DNA of 64,000 nt, from contig OW203985.1 in NCBI GenBank assembly GCA_934047225.1, positions 8,945,501-9,009,500 of the forward strand. The letters are read 5' to 3'. The DNA comes from Ypsolopha sequella (taxonomy: Eukaryota; Arthropoda; Insecta; Lepidoptera; Ypsolophidae). Below the pieces are notes generated by a model, which was not told the DNA's origin, did no database searches, and was given only the letters and a program-made list of their open reading frames with translations. This document shows positions 53,821 through 63,920 of this stretch, one piece after another (position 1 is the stretch's first letter; each line of letters opens with the position of its first letter). The translations under genes were made by a program, and so were the position numbers.

Positions 53821-54892
53821 CGCCCCCTCCAAATAAGAGATGGTTTGAGAGTAGAAAACTCCAAAGTATTTCTAATTTTAATAAACCCTGTCGATCAGAG
53901 CCACTCCGCTTGCGATAGCAAGTTAACCATTCATTATCTTTCTCAAAACAAAATTTAACCAAACTAACTTTCATTACTGATCCCTTATTTTATTGGAATA
54001 AAATTCCGACTATCTCCCATTGTTAGTTTTTACTGTATCGGCTTTGTGACCGTTCCGACACCCGAACGCCCCTTTTTTCGAAAGTTTGGGTCCTAATTGC
54101 TTATCTGTCTAAAATCTACACTTCTAATTCTAAGAACCATTTTTTTGTTTGTTACAACTCTATTATTGTTTCCGAAAATACTCTGAAACAATGAGCGTAG
54201 GTAAGTTTCTTCTAAGTTTGTGAAACGTGTTAACAAATCCTAAAGTCCAACAAATGGCCCATTAACTTTACAATTTTTAAAATGCTTTACAATAATTCCG
54301 TCTTACAGTCAATCTTTATGACTCCCTTTGTAATTGCTGCTCATTTCTAAAGATCTGTTTTTCTCAAGCTTGCCGGTCTTGTTCGTTTAAATTACTTCCC
54401 ACGTTTAGAATACAGACAAGCTACTTTATTCGTGTGCTAACCAATACGACAAACTATTTAAACCATAAAATTTTGTCTTTCCAGCCGGAAATCACTTCCG
54501 TGTTGACCAAAATTTTGTTTGTATTTGTATACTTATGACATAGTTGCTTTCTTCGAAATTAATTCAAACCTCTATATGTTTGAATTTATAACTATTCATT
54601 GCGTCATTATTAGTTCAAATATATATATGTATTTGTATACTTATGTACCTACTTGATAATTAAAAGTCTTGTAACTATTTTGTCTCGATCTCTGGGTACT
54701 TGCGTAAAATACCCTCTCGACAAAGTCTCGCTATTATATCATATCCGAGTCTATTTTTAATTTTTGTACTAGATATGATTACTTTGAGAACGTAGGGCCT
54801 TCGTGCCACATAATGTTTAGAGAATGTTTCCTATAGTAATTCTCGTAAACCATACCTACTTTATTTATTTCATGCTTTTTAGGATAACTTTG
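53821..54892 (-). other. Element interior downstream of Gag; no pol detected
   Basis: About 1.07 kb between the Gag stop and the polypurine tract. No long frame on the minus strand and no RT (YxDD), protease (DTG/DSG) or integrase zinc-binding motif was noticed by eye. Too short for a full pol in any case. Confidence 0.6.
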
Positions 54893-55704
54893 CTATTCCG
54901 GTCTATGTTTCACATTTTGTTCCAAATCTCTGATAAATTCAAACGCTGTGATCACCGTAACTTCTCCGGTCCTTGTAAACCACAACATTTGCACGTCTGA
55001 TTCAAAATGCCTCATAATCGAGTTAATTAAACCTCGTTCATTAAACGGAATCGTTAACCAATTTATAATCTCTACTTTACATGCAAAATATTCACACAAT
55101 GATAGAGAGCCTTCTAAATTAAATGAGCCGCCCATTAAACTATTTTTGGCTATTTCTTGGTGTCTTTCTGACCAATAAAAGCGACGAAAATCGACCTCAA
55201 AGTCCTTTATCGTCAACCAATTTTCACGATATATTTCCAAGATTTCACGAGCTGGACTAATTACGCACTCTGTGGCGATATCAAGCGCTTTTACTTGCGA
55301 GTTATTTGAATTTATATATTTTTTTATCGTTCAAGGAACCGAATAGGTTTTACATTTCCTCTACCATTAAAAACCGGTTTTTCTATAATCGTTTGCCTAA
55401 TTCTGATATTCCCATCGCAACGGCAAGTTGTCGCTAAACCATCAACCTCCGATCTACCAACGCAATCATCCATAGTTATACCGTTCATCTGTGACTCAAA
55501 TGACTCGACTTTCTTTGAAATATCTTTCATTCTACCGGCCAACAATTGATATCCGTTATCCGTGATCAGTTGTGCATTCGCGGTTGCATTTTCCGCATTA
55601 GACGTACATCTCCTACGGACGCGTTCTCTTGACCCATATCGATTTAATTTTACCGCTTTTCTAGCCCGTGATCTACTGTTTCGCTTTACTATGCGTCCTG
55701 TCAT
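54893..55704 (-). pseudogene. Gag-like capsid gene, broken by one frameshift
   Basis: Two consecutive minus frames. 55704-55324 opens with an Arg/Lys-rich N-terminus (RNSRSRARKAVK) and ends PVFNGRGNVKPIRFLER. From about 55318 the reading continues one base out of frame, through the start of the second block, to a stop at 54893. 'P-F-G----P--FL' is the usual beginning of the Gypsy-type capsid domain, and the second block has the expected W-x(6)-F-x-x-FY spacing and a C-terminal FIRDLE. The break is at an A-rich run (positions about 55316-55322). No CCHC zinc knuckle follows, so the nucleocapsid part is missing or was never present. Total about 270 residues. Confidence 0.65.
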
Positions 55705-57307
55705 TTTTGAAAAATTTGTATTTACTTTTCTAAAATAGAATTTTTTTTGTCGTACAAATTTACGCTGAAACTTTCTTTATTATTATTAGTGCACATGGGA
55801 CACCCGATTATTGACATGTATTATTTATACTTAGATACCCACACTTCAACCAACGCTCTGCAAAATATTACAGGGAAACAGGCAACATATAATAGACAAC
55901 ATTTTCATAATAATTTCATCCCTGTAAAGTCACACATAAAATGTCTCAATATAACCTTTTAAATGTATACTTGTCTTTTTTTTCCATTTAAATTTCTGTG
56001 TTATTAAGAACACCTCTCCAATTTATTACCTCGGTTGGACAGTTTATTAATAAATATTTTATGTAAATCGTTTTCTGAACTCAGTAATAATTTCATAGAT
56101 TCTCAGTGATATTCTGAGCAATCAAAATTTCTGTGTTATAGTAGTCTATGTGTTACCCATAGCTAGAGCTTATATTTCTAAGTTTTCTCGACCCGATCTC
56201 AATAAATCAAGGAGCTTGCAGATCACGCCAGTATTCTCAACCCGATTAATAAAAAACCAAGGAGCTTAACGTGACCCAAGTTTATTCTCACCCAATTAAT
56301 AAAAAACCAAGGAGCTTGCAGATCAACCAAGTAATCTCACCCAATTCATAGATATGAACCAAGGAGCTTAACGTGACCCAAGTTTACTCTCACCCAATTC
56401 AAAGAAAACCAAGGAGCTTGGAAGTCTGCTGAATGTCTGGTTTCCAGGTCTCCTTTTTTTTTGTTTACGTAATTTTACGTATAATTTGTAAAATCGACTC
56501 TAGATCAGATCTGAGACGATAGCTGACTCATTTTTTTGTTTAGTCACAATTTAGCACTGTGTAAACAAGTTTTTCCCCCTTTGTATAGTATGATTTGAAT
56601 GCATTCGATAAATTTATTACTGAGCGGCCGCTCTCGAGTTCAGCTTGTACTATTATGAGCCTTAAGAAACACAGATTTCAGCAGCATAAACATTAACTAG
56701 GGTAACATTTATTTTCTCAATTTATTGAATCAACTTCGCCTGAAATGGGCGTATTTTTGATATGGTCGTGACAGTGTCAACTAAACCATTCTTTATATTT
56801 ACTATAACACTATAATTTTACTATCGCAATATTATAAAGCTTTGAGCTTAATGAGTACTTTCCAAACAGGAATGCAATTTCAGTGTCAAGGTTTCCAATA
56901 TAGCCAGAAAGCTTTTTACTTTTTATAACACTGTAAAAAAAAATTAATATAGCTAATAATTTTAATGTGAATGAAACGTCCAACACAAGATAACGATTGC
57001 CAAGTACCTAAATTAAATGGTTATGCCGAATCAAAACCCGTCAAGCGTGCTTCTCTCTTCTCTCCCTTTTAGTTTTAATATTTATTTGGTATGGCTGTCA
57101 TTCAGTTAAATAAATAAAGTAATTATAATTATTTCCATATGAAATAATTATTCCACACAATGTGATATTATATAATTATGTGTATATAATTCAATACTGG
57201 ACCCCCTACGTTGTGTATTTTTTTATTTAGGTATTATCAAGTTCTTTCTTAGTTGCGTCTGCTTTTGCTAGACCGCAAATTCTAAGATACTGGTCTGCGG
57301 TACCACG
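55705..57307 (-). other. Long leader between primer site and Gag
   Basis: 1.6 kb of non-coding sequence. Includes the alternating repeats at 56170-56440 and a NotI-XhoI-like cluster GCGGCCGCTCTCGAG at 56624-56638. A plus frame at 55747-55962 is incidental. Confidence 0.6.
56170..56440. repeat. Alternating ~60-bp tandem repeats in the leader
   Basis: Five units share AACCAAGGAGCTT. Units 1 and 3 continue GCAGATCA, units 2 and 4 continue AACGTGACCCAAGTTTA, unit 5 GGAAGTCTG. Between them TCTCACCCAATTAATAAAAA recurs. The A-B-A-B order implies duplication of a dimer. Confidence 0.8.
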
Positions 57308-59436
57308 TGAGATGGCTCGCCGGGCCCTAGCCCTCCCCACCTGCCCCTACACACGCATATAGCTATATATATATGTATTGGCGCCTATACATACATACAC
57401 ATCCACATCCGTGCAGGTTCTAACCATGAAAGTCTAGACTCGGACTTGACTATTGAATTACTTTTCACATTGTGTCTGAACTGATACCATGTTATTGATA
57501 TCGGATATATATTAATCGATTAAGTTAATATACTATTATTTACTTGATTCAAGATATCTAAGCCATAAAAGGAAAAGTTAAGAAGAGATAAACACAGGCA
57601 TATGCTTTAAAAACTCTACTAATTTAATAAATCTTTTATCGTTGATCTCGAAATGGCCCAAAATGAATTTAATAAAGGGGAAAGACAACGACTACAAAAA
57701 ACCCCTTTGGCCTTATTATCTATAGTTTATCTAGTACATAAGAATTACATTTTTAAGACAACTATACATTTATTTCTTTAAACGATTTCATGATTCAGAT
57801 TCGAACTGAATTATTCTTTGTATAACAATATATGTATTAAACAAGCCTACTTGTTTACATCACCAGTGAGACAATATTTACGCTACCAACACACAACCAT
57901 ACATTTATTTCTTTATACGATTTCAAGATTCAGAGTCGAACTGAACTCTCTTTGTATAACAATATACGTATTAAGCAAGCCTTACTTGTTTACATATGTA
58001 TGTAACATATCGCATAACTGGGACATGATCACAGTGTCTTTGTTTATAAATAAATAATCCGTCGGTTCGAACGACAGATTGGCACAGGTATATTAAACTG
58101 AGCTCTCTCCCTTGTATAACAAATATATGTATAAACAATCCTCACTTGTTTATATCACCAGAGACAATATGAACGTAAATATCTACTAACGAGTCGCCTC
58201 TGTCAGCTTTATGTCTCAAAAGAATTTTTAGAGCAATAAAAAACACACAAATAATTTGTCAGAGCATGCAATTTTTATGTTGCTTAAATGTCCGATTATA
58301 TTAGACATGTATCGGAATCTCTGTACATTTCGTTAAATGTTAAATAACATTGCGTTCTCTAACAAATACAAGGTTTATATCGGTAAATATACAACATTGT
58401 GGAATATAGGTTGAATCCCTCGCTTTTAACTACTTTTCTCGAAAATGGAGCCAATATTCCATAGATAACGTTATGTTACCACTTAACTTGAATTTTTAAT
58501 AGTTAGAAAAATTCAACCACAATATCGATTTTTAACCGAAGGTTTTATGTATGTACTTAGCTTTATTTCGTGATCCCCGCTTCGCTCTCATCACAGCATT
58601 TACTTGCTTTAGCTTTAGCTTGTCAACAATTTTGATTTAAAATTTCACAATAAATAAAATTAGACAAACAATTATATTTGTTTATCTCTTGGACAAATCA
58701 GTGTCCTCCCCTTTACGTGTCAAAACCTCGACTAACTCCCTCTCCTTTTCTCATTTTACAACAAAGATTCCCAAATATATCTTAACAACTAATTAATCTA
58801 CTTTCACTCTTATCACTGCACATATAATGTCTAATTTCACTTAAGCACAGATCCGCTATTATCGACTTCGGCGCACGCCCATGCCCATGACGTCACGTTC
58901 TCTTGATTTGTGATTGGCTGGTCAAACGATGACGCAATCGTCACCATTTTTCGGACGCTTTCTCCCGATCCAGGACTTCCCACCAAACAGCTAGGCCTTC
59001 TCCAACTGTAGTCAGCACAAATCTAGGTTTCAATCCCAAACCCTTGCCTTTGCGCAATAATCCACCTCGATCTCTCCTTTGGCTGTAATTAGAAGATAAA
59101 TTCCCAGTACAATATCATTTGTCCTCGAACAAATTTATCCTTAGAATTTGAGTTGTTAAAGCTCAAATTCACACAATAATCAAAGAACGTTGTCTACTAC
59201 ACTCCGCCTGCTTCCGTGATCCACATCTGTGTTGCATATCTCATTTAAACGCTGCCTATGCGTATGTGAACAAAAAATAATTATTGACAACTGACCCACC
59301 CGTAGTGCAGGCACTAATTTATGACTTCGTTCTTAGGAATAGCAAATTTATCCTTTAATTTTTTCTTTAAAATACTTATTTCGCTTTCGTGGTGCTTTAT
59401 GAATGTGTGTGTGCAAAGAATTTGCATGCCATCACA
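57308..59436 (-). repeat. 5' LTR (2129 bp)
   Basis: Partner of 51691-53820. Carries the same internal repeats (57762-58180) and promoter block (58881-58956). In the minus orientation it drives transcription toward lower coordinates. The 79-codon plus frame found in both LTRs (52202-52441, 57818-58057) is antisense and not considered a gene. Confidence 0.9.
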
Positions 59437-59440
59437 TTGT

Positions 59441-59777
59441 ATTCACCAACAAGCAGTATCGATGTCAAAACATCAGATTGAAATAAATGTAAAACCATTT
59501 TTTTGTGTAAGTAAATACTTACGTGGGACATTGTTAATATTTTTTTTTCTTCGGACTGATTATAGCTGAGGTAATATTTGACGACAATTTGTTTATGTTA
59601 AAAAAAATGTAGGTCAAGTGTGACTTAAAAATAAATACTTGATAATTAACACTCCATAAATAAAACGAAAAATAGATATAGTTTTTCATTAAAAAACGAG
59701 TAAACATGGATAGCCATCCATATACTTAAAAGTAAAAAAAGTGATATTTTGATCAAACAAATGCTGGGAAGTTTCAG
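59441..59777. other. Unassigned AT-rich DNA
   Basis: Right flank of the LTR element. No gene or repeat recognised. Confidence 0.45.
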
Positions 59778-60002
59778 AGAACCCGTCAAATTAGTACTGT
59801 TTTAGAAGAATTGTGTAAAATAAAATGAGTTAGTAAACTTTCGCGATTTTCACACATGATGAGCATAAGATTTGCTTGACGTTTCGACGCCCTTGTAGTC
59901 TGTCGTGGTCACATCTTGTGACTACGACAGCCTACAGAGGCGTCGAAACGTTAAGCATATGCTCATAATTCTTCTAAAACAGTACTAATCTGACGGGTTC
60001 TG
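59778..60002. mobile_element. Palindromic (foldback) element, about 225 bp
   Basis: Outer arms AGAACCCGTCAAATTAGTAC, TGTTTTAGAAGAATT (59778-59812) and the complement at 59967-60002. Inner arms ATGAGCATAAGATTTGCTTG, ACGTTTCGACGCCCTTGTAG, TCTGTCGTGGTCACA pair with TGTGACTACGACAGCCTACA, GAGGCGTCGAAACGTTAAGC, ATATGCTCAT around a 3-nt centre. The left arm has about 45 extra bp (GTGTAAAATAAAATGAGTTA...) absent from the right. No clear target duplication. Confidence 0.75.
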
Positions 60003-60080
60003 GTGTACATGTTAAAAAAGATTTCCCGATAACACGTTAAAAAAGGAATTATTTTAATAAAAGATAGGATAACACAATAG

Positions 60081-60330
60081 ACCGCCTCTGTGGCCGATCA
60101 GTAGGGCGCTCACCTGCTAACCCAGGGGTCGTGGGTTCAATCCCCGCCTGCACAATAATTTGTGTACGGTCTGCAGGCACGTTTAGCTGGTGTTCTTTTT
60201 GTGCCCGAAGTATGACGTAATAGTTGTCGGTGAAAAGCGGGTGTACCAGTGTGTACTATGACTTTCATTTCACAGAACACTTATGACACCTCCTCTGGGA
60301 TTCATGTCGTGACGATATGTATGTTTTTAT
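60081..60330 (+). mobile_element. tRNA-derived SINE (family S1), with head
   Basis: Begins ACCGCCTCTGTGGCCGATCA, GTAGGGCGCTCACCTGCTAA (A box TGGCCGATCAGTAGG), then GTCGTGGGTTCAATCCCCGC (B box). The body has TTTGTGCCCGAAGTATGACG, GGTGAAAAGCGGGTGTACCA, CTCTGGGATTCATGTCG. The head is tRNA-like but the 3' acceptor half is absent, so it is a SINE, not a tRNA gene. Confidence 0.8.
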
Positions 60331-60427
60331 GTGCGTTTACTAAAATAATTTAGTCAAAACAAATTTCACTATATAATAAAATAATCAGCAGATAATTAAT
60401 TAGTAATGAGGAATACCTACAAACGGA

Positions 60428-60620
60428 GTATAAATGTACCGGATGGCCAAGTAGTAGTGAGCTCGCCTACTAACCCAGAGGTCGGGGTTCTATCCCCGCG
60501 TTGCACAACAATTTGTTCTCGGTCTGCGTGCATCGGAAGACACGTTAAGGGGCTGCAGATTGCTAAAATTCAGTCCTGCTCTAACGCTTTTGTTTTTAAC
60601 TGTCTATCCTGCTCTAATCA
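60428..60620 (+). mobile_element. tRNA-derived SINE (family S1b)
   Basis: A box GGATGGCCAAGTAGTAGTGA, B box GGTCGGGGTTCTATCCCCGC, then TTGCACAACAATTTGTTCTC, GGTCTGCGTGCATCGGAAGA. The tail CAGTCCTGCTCTAACGC...TGTCTATCCTGCTCTAA is shared with 13066-13123 and differs from S1, so this is a subfamily with another 3' end. Confidence 0.7.
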
Positions 60621-61796
60621 AATGCCACGCACGCAAAACTTCAGTTATTTTGAAATCGTGTCTACATTACGACATTAACTATAATTTCTTTATGTAATAA
60701 AGATGGTTTTTTCTAGTTATTATCTGCGTGTGTTAGTTTCGTTTCAATCTGAATCTGAATCACTTTTTTCGTGAAATTCATGCTTTTTTTAAAGTATCAT
60801 AATTAAAGAAATATTGAAAATATGTATATTTACATGTGTAATTAATAATATTCTTGAGTCAAAAAACACATCATATTTTTTTCAAATTTTTATCGTCTAT
60901 ATTGATGGAAATGAATCCAATGCAAAACTGATGTTTAGCATTGTGGAGCCCTTTAAGCTGTTGGTCCATTTGTGGTAACTTAGGTCCTCACGTCAACCAT
61001 TGCGAATTTACTAGCTTATTGACTATTTGTTTTTTAATGTAATTTTTTTGCCATTATTTTTAATTTGACTTTGTACACAGTATTTTAGTTTCTAAGGATT
61101 AATATTCAAATGCAATATTTATTAATAAATGGATTAAAAAATGAAATGAATGAATGAATTATATTATAGTTTAAAGAAGAAGATACTCTTAAGTTAAATC
61201 GGGGTCTTGTTAGAGGTGGATATAAAATTATAAGTTCGGAATTGCAAAACACATTAGGTCCTTACATATGAAATTGTGGTTTTCTATAGAGAATTTGAAG
61301 GAATCTCAATTTTCAGTACTAACATTTTTGCATTTTTTTTAAGAATGACAAATTTCAATTACGTAGTTTCTTTTGTGTATGAATGAGACAACATTAAGCT
61401 AACAAAAACATTAATTTAATTAGTGAAAAGTGTCAGCTGTAAAAAGTTATTACGAATCTTACCATGAAAATGGATGGCATTTAAGACGAACTGTTTTTAA
61501 GGATTTAATTTTTATAATCAAACTGAAACTAAAAACAAAATTTAATACGTAGATGTAAAACCTTGAAATCAACTTTCAAACAAAAACAAATAATTGAAAT
61601 AGCTGTTGAATTACAGAAATTATGAACTCATGAATCTGTAAGAAAATTTCAGCAATTTCATATGCAAATACCTATTATTACGTTACCAAATCTCTATGCA
61701 AGACATGTTTTAATCTCACGATTAGCTTAACTTAGATTGGGCTCTATGCGAGACACATGCATGTATGGTAGGTAGCTACAGAGAGAGTAGTGAGTA
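60621..61796. other. Unassigned; minor retroelement tail
   Basis: 61120-61156 ends in AAATGAAATGAATGAATGAA after an AATAAATGG signal, likely a plus-strand non-LTR 3' tail whose body is not recognised. The rest is AT-rich and non-coding. Confidence 0.4.
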
Positions 61797-61936
61797 ACGG
61801 CGAGATGAGGGCAGGCACAGTCGCGTCACGCACCTAATCAGGCAACTCTGCCAGAGTTTGATGAAGTTACAGAACGCGGCTCCAGATGACACTAATATTC
61901 AGTGGATTCAAGAGATTCTTTTGCAAAAAAGATAAT
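61797..61936 (+). CDS. Possible terminal exon of an unknown gene
   Basis: An open plus frame after TAA at 61795 reads, near its end, LIRQLCQSLMKLQNAAPDDT, NIQWIQEILLQKR and stop at about 61936. The last 30 codons look like an amphipathic protein end, and the DNA (61790-61900) is GC-richer than its surroundings. Acceptor-like CTAATCAG and CTCTGCCAG precede possible exon starts at 61842 and 61855. No family recognised. Chance or an unknown repeat is possible. Confidence 0.25.
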
Positions 61937-62084
61937 ATTTTTTTGAACTAACGGTACTCGAAATATTACCTGAGCGCATGAAAAATTAGAAAATCGTTTT
62001 AAAAAAAACTATCACCATCTTATAACATTTGGACAATACATTTTCAAATACAATGTATAATCTCGTCTTGATAAATACACATGT

Positions 62085-62165
62085 AATGTTTCACAATATC
62101 ACAATATCATCAAGATGATGTTGATGATATTTCACCAAGTGCCAACAATGGGAGTATTAATCTTA
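62085..62165 (+). repeat. Short repeat shared with 31026-31105
   Basis: ATCATCAAGATGATGTTGAT, GATATTTCACCAAGTGCCAA, CAA matches ATCAAGATGATATTGATGAC, GTTTCACCAAGTGCCAACAA. Confidence 0.55.
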
Positions 62166-62169
62166 CAAT

Positions 62170-62245
62170 GTATAAGTTAATAGATCCAAATTCCTACTGG
62201 AGGCTCTGTAAGTGTTTACATCTTAATTTAAATTACCTTTATGTG
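62170..62245. mobile_element. MITE family M7, decayed left half
   Basis: GATCCAAATTCCTACTGGAG, GCTCTGTAAGTG resembles CGTCCAAATTCATACTGGAG, GCTTGATAAGTG at 27440. Confidence 0.45.
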
Positions 62246-62621
62246 AAATTGAAAAGTGTTTTTTTTACTCCATCTCTTGTCCACAACAATACAATTTTGC
62301 AAATTTACCGCTGTTACTAAATACTTACTAAATGTTCAATATGAATTTGGATTTATGAATTAAAATGGCTTTATGCAGGTTAAAAATTTTAAAAGGGACC
62401 TCCTGTAGTAACGTTTTATTTCAAAAAACAACGAATTAGGTCATCAAAAACATCAAAATCGATGGAAAGTGTCCCACGCCCAAAATCCTGTATATTTTTA
62501 AAATAAGGGGCTAACAAAGGGGTCCCTCTTAAAATTTCATACTTCAGCGTTCGTTTTCATCCTACACCAGAGTTTTCTTTACGAATTTTTATTTCTGTTG
62601 TCCACTCAAATATTTATAAAC
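62246..62621. other. DNA with one MITE-like terminus
   Basis: On the minus strand from 62490: TA then CAGGATTTTGGGCGTGGGAC, ACTTTCCATCGATTTTGATG, a TA-CAGG-type end. The opposite end was not found. Confidence 0.35.
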
Positions 62622-62800
62622 TAGCCTTTTGCCCGCAGCTTCGCGCGTATTCAACTCAGCCCCGTTTTCGGCTTCGGCGTTATTTTATTAACACCCGTTT
62701 TAGCTTATATGTTGGGTCACTACGATTATAATAAAAAAAACTGCATCCAAATCTGTTCTGTGGTTATGGACATATCCGCGAAGAAAAAGACAGACAGAAA
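62622..62800 (+). repeat. Repeat R6, short copy
   Basis: CTAGCCTTTTGCCCGCAGCT, TCGCGCGTATT at the head; AACTGCATCCAAATCTGTTC, TGTGGTTATGGACATATCCG and ACAGACAGA at the tail. Confidence 0.6.
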
Positions 62801-62883
62801 AGATTTCTGAAAATTGCTGATTTGTGTTCCATTACTTTTCTTTATCAAACGCTTTCTATTTTTATTACTTTTCTTCAATGTGC

Positions 62884-63280
62884 ACAAGGTTAAATTAAAA
62901 TAGTTGGCGAAATTCGAAACATATATAGAACATGTCCATATGAACAACTTTTTGCAAAATTTCAGCTTTCCATACATGACCTGCAGGTTTACCGCGTAAT
63001 TCTGATTTTCATCAACATCAACTTGAGATTGAAATTTGACGTGCGTTCAATGACGCCCGCCTAACATGCCATCTCTTTTGCACGCGTTGAATTTCGCATG
63101 CATTTGCTTGAAGTTGATACAAATAAGAATTACGCGGTAGGGCCGCAGGTAGCTGATGGCAATTTGTATGGGAGAAAGTGAAAAAAAGTTGCGAATTTCG
63201 CTTAGCTCCCATACAAACAGTTGTTCATATAGACTAGTACTACCTGTTTTGAGTTTCGCCAACTAATATTATTTACTCTG
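62884..63280. mobile_element. TA-type MITE (family M8), copy 2, carrying a nested MITE
   Basis: Left CAAGGTTAAATTAAAATAGT, TGGCGAAATTCGAAACATAT; right, complemented, AATATTAGTTGGCGAAACTC, AAAACAGGTAGTACTAGTCT. The arms match 43014-43282, but the centre is about 130 bp longer because of an insertion (62978-63155). Confidence 0.7.
62978..63155. mobile_element. Nested MITE inside M8 copy 2
   Basis: CCTGCAGGTTTACCGCGTAA, TTCT at the left and, complemented from the right, CCTGCGGCCCTACCGCGTAA, TTCT; further inward ATCAACTT pairs with AAGTTGAT. The middle contains GACGTGCGTTCAATGACGCC. Absent from the M8 copy at 43014. Confidence 0.7.
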
Positions 63281-63323
63281 ATATGTATTGATTGAATAGG
63301 TTTAATGATAATAATGTTCGATA

Positions 63324-63707
63324 TAATGTTTTTTTACCGGTACGACCTCTCATTATATATCATGTAGGAACACGACGTGTCACTTGGCGGCATGGTTCTT
63401 TAATGTTTGTTTACCGGTACGACCTCTCGTTATATATCATGTAGGAACACGACGTGTCACTTGGCGGCATGGTTCTATAATGTTTTTTTACCGGTACGAC
63501 CTCTCATTATATATCATGTAGGAACACGACGTGTCACTTGGCGGCATGGTTCTATAATGTTTTTTTACCGGTACGACCTCTCATTATATATCATGTAGGA
63601 ACACGACGTGTCACTTGGCGGCATGGTTCTATAATGTTTTTTTACCGGTACGACCTCTCATTATATATCATGTAGGAACACGACGTGTCACTTGGCAGCA
63701 TGGTTCC
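63324..63707. repeat. 77-bp minisatellite, five copies
   Basis: ACCGGTACGACCTCTCATTA, TATATCATGTAGGAACACGA, CGTGTCACTTGGCGGCATGG, TTCTATAATGTTTTTTT. The CCGG anchor is at 63337, 63414, 63491, 63568 and 63645. Only a few substitutions separate units (for example CTCGTTATA in unit 2, GGCAGCATGG in unit 5). The period is not a multiple of three, so the plus frame through it is not a gene. Confidence 0.95.
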
Positions 63708-63810
63708 GTCATAAGAGTGGTGAAAGGCCACGGCCGAAGACCACCAGTAAAAAAATAAGAATGGAGGAAAGGTAGGTTCGTTTGAAAGTACCTCTGGTAC
63801 CACCCTCACT

Positions 63811-63920
63811 TAGGGATGCCATACGTCCAGAATTTTCTGGACATGTCCGGAATTTTGTGTCTTTGTCCGGAATGCGGGGTAATTCGAAGATGTTCGGAAT
63901 TTTCACACAAATGAAGGAAA
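63811..63920 (+). mobile_element. hAT-like terminus (tentative)
   Basis: TAGGGATGCCATACGTCCAG, then iterated TCCGGAATTTT (three times) and GATGTTCGGAATTTTC. Related to 8633-8684. The rest of the element may continue past the window end. Confidence 0.4.

Larger units (their letters stand above)
51691..59436 (-). mobile_element. Non-autonomous LTR retrotransposon with 2.13-kb LTRs, 7746 bp
   Basis: Two direct repeats, 51691-53820 and 57308-59436, each run from TGAGATGGCTCG to GCATGCCATCACA (TG...CA ends) and are bounded by TTGT (51687-51690 and 59437-59440), a 4-bp target duplication. Orientation is minus: a G-rich tract (GGAGGGGGCG on the minus strand, 53821-53830) directly abuts the start of the LTR at 53820 as a polypurine tract, a TGG-initial primer-site candidate (TGGTACCGCAGACCAG) lies 2 nt inside the other LTR, and Gag reads minus. 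The interior is only 3487 bp and holds a broken Gag but no protease, RT, RNase H or integrase that I can see. A 4-bp duplication and the Gag type fit Ty3/Gypsy. The LTRs are unusually long for an insect Gypsy element. Near identity of the LTRs implies recent insertion, so mobilisation in trans by an autonomous partner is likely. Confidence 0.9.

Noticed and set aside
60081..60160. Possible tRNA gene
   Set aside because: A and B boxes are good but the 3' half does not close an acceptor stem and the body matches other SINE copies.
63324..63707. CRISPR-like array
   Set aside because: 77-bp direct tandem units without spacers; minisatellite.
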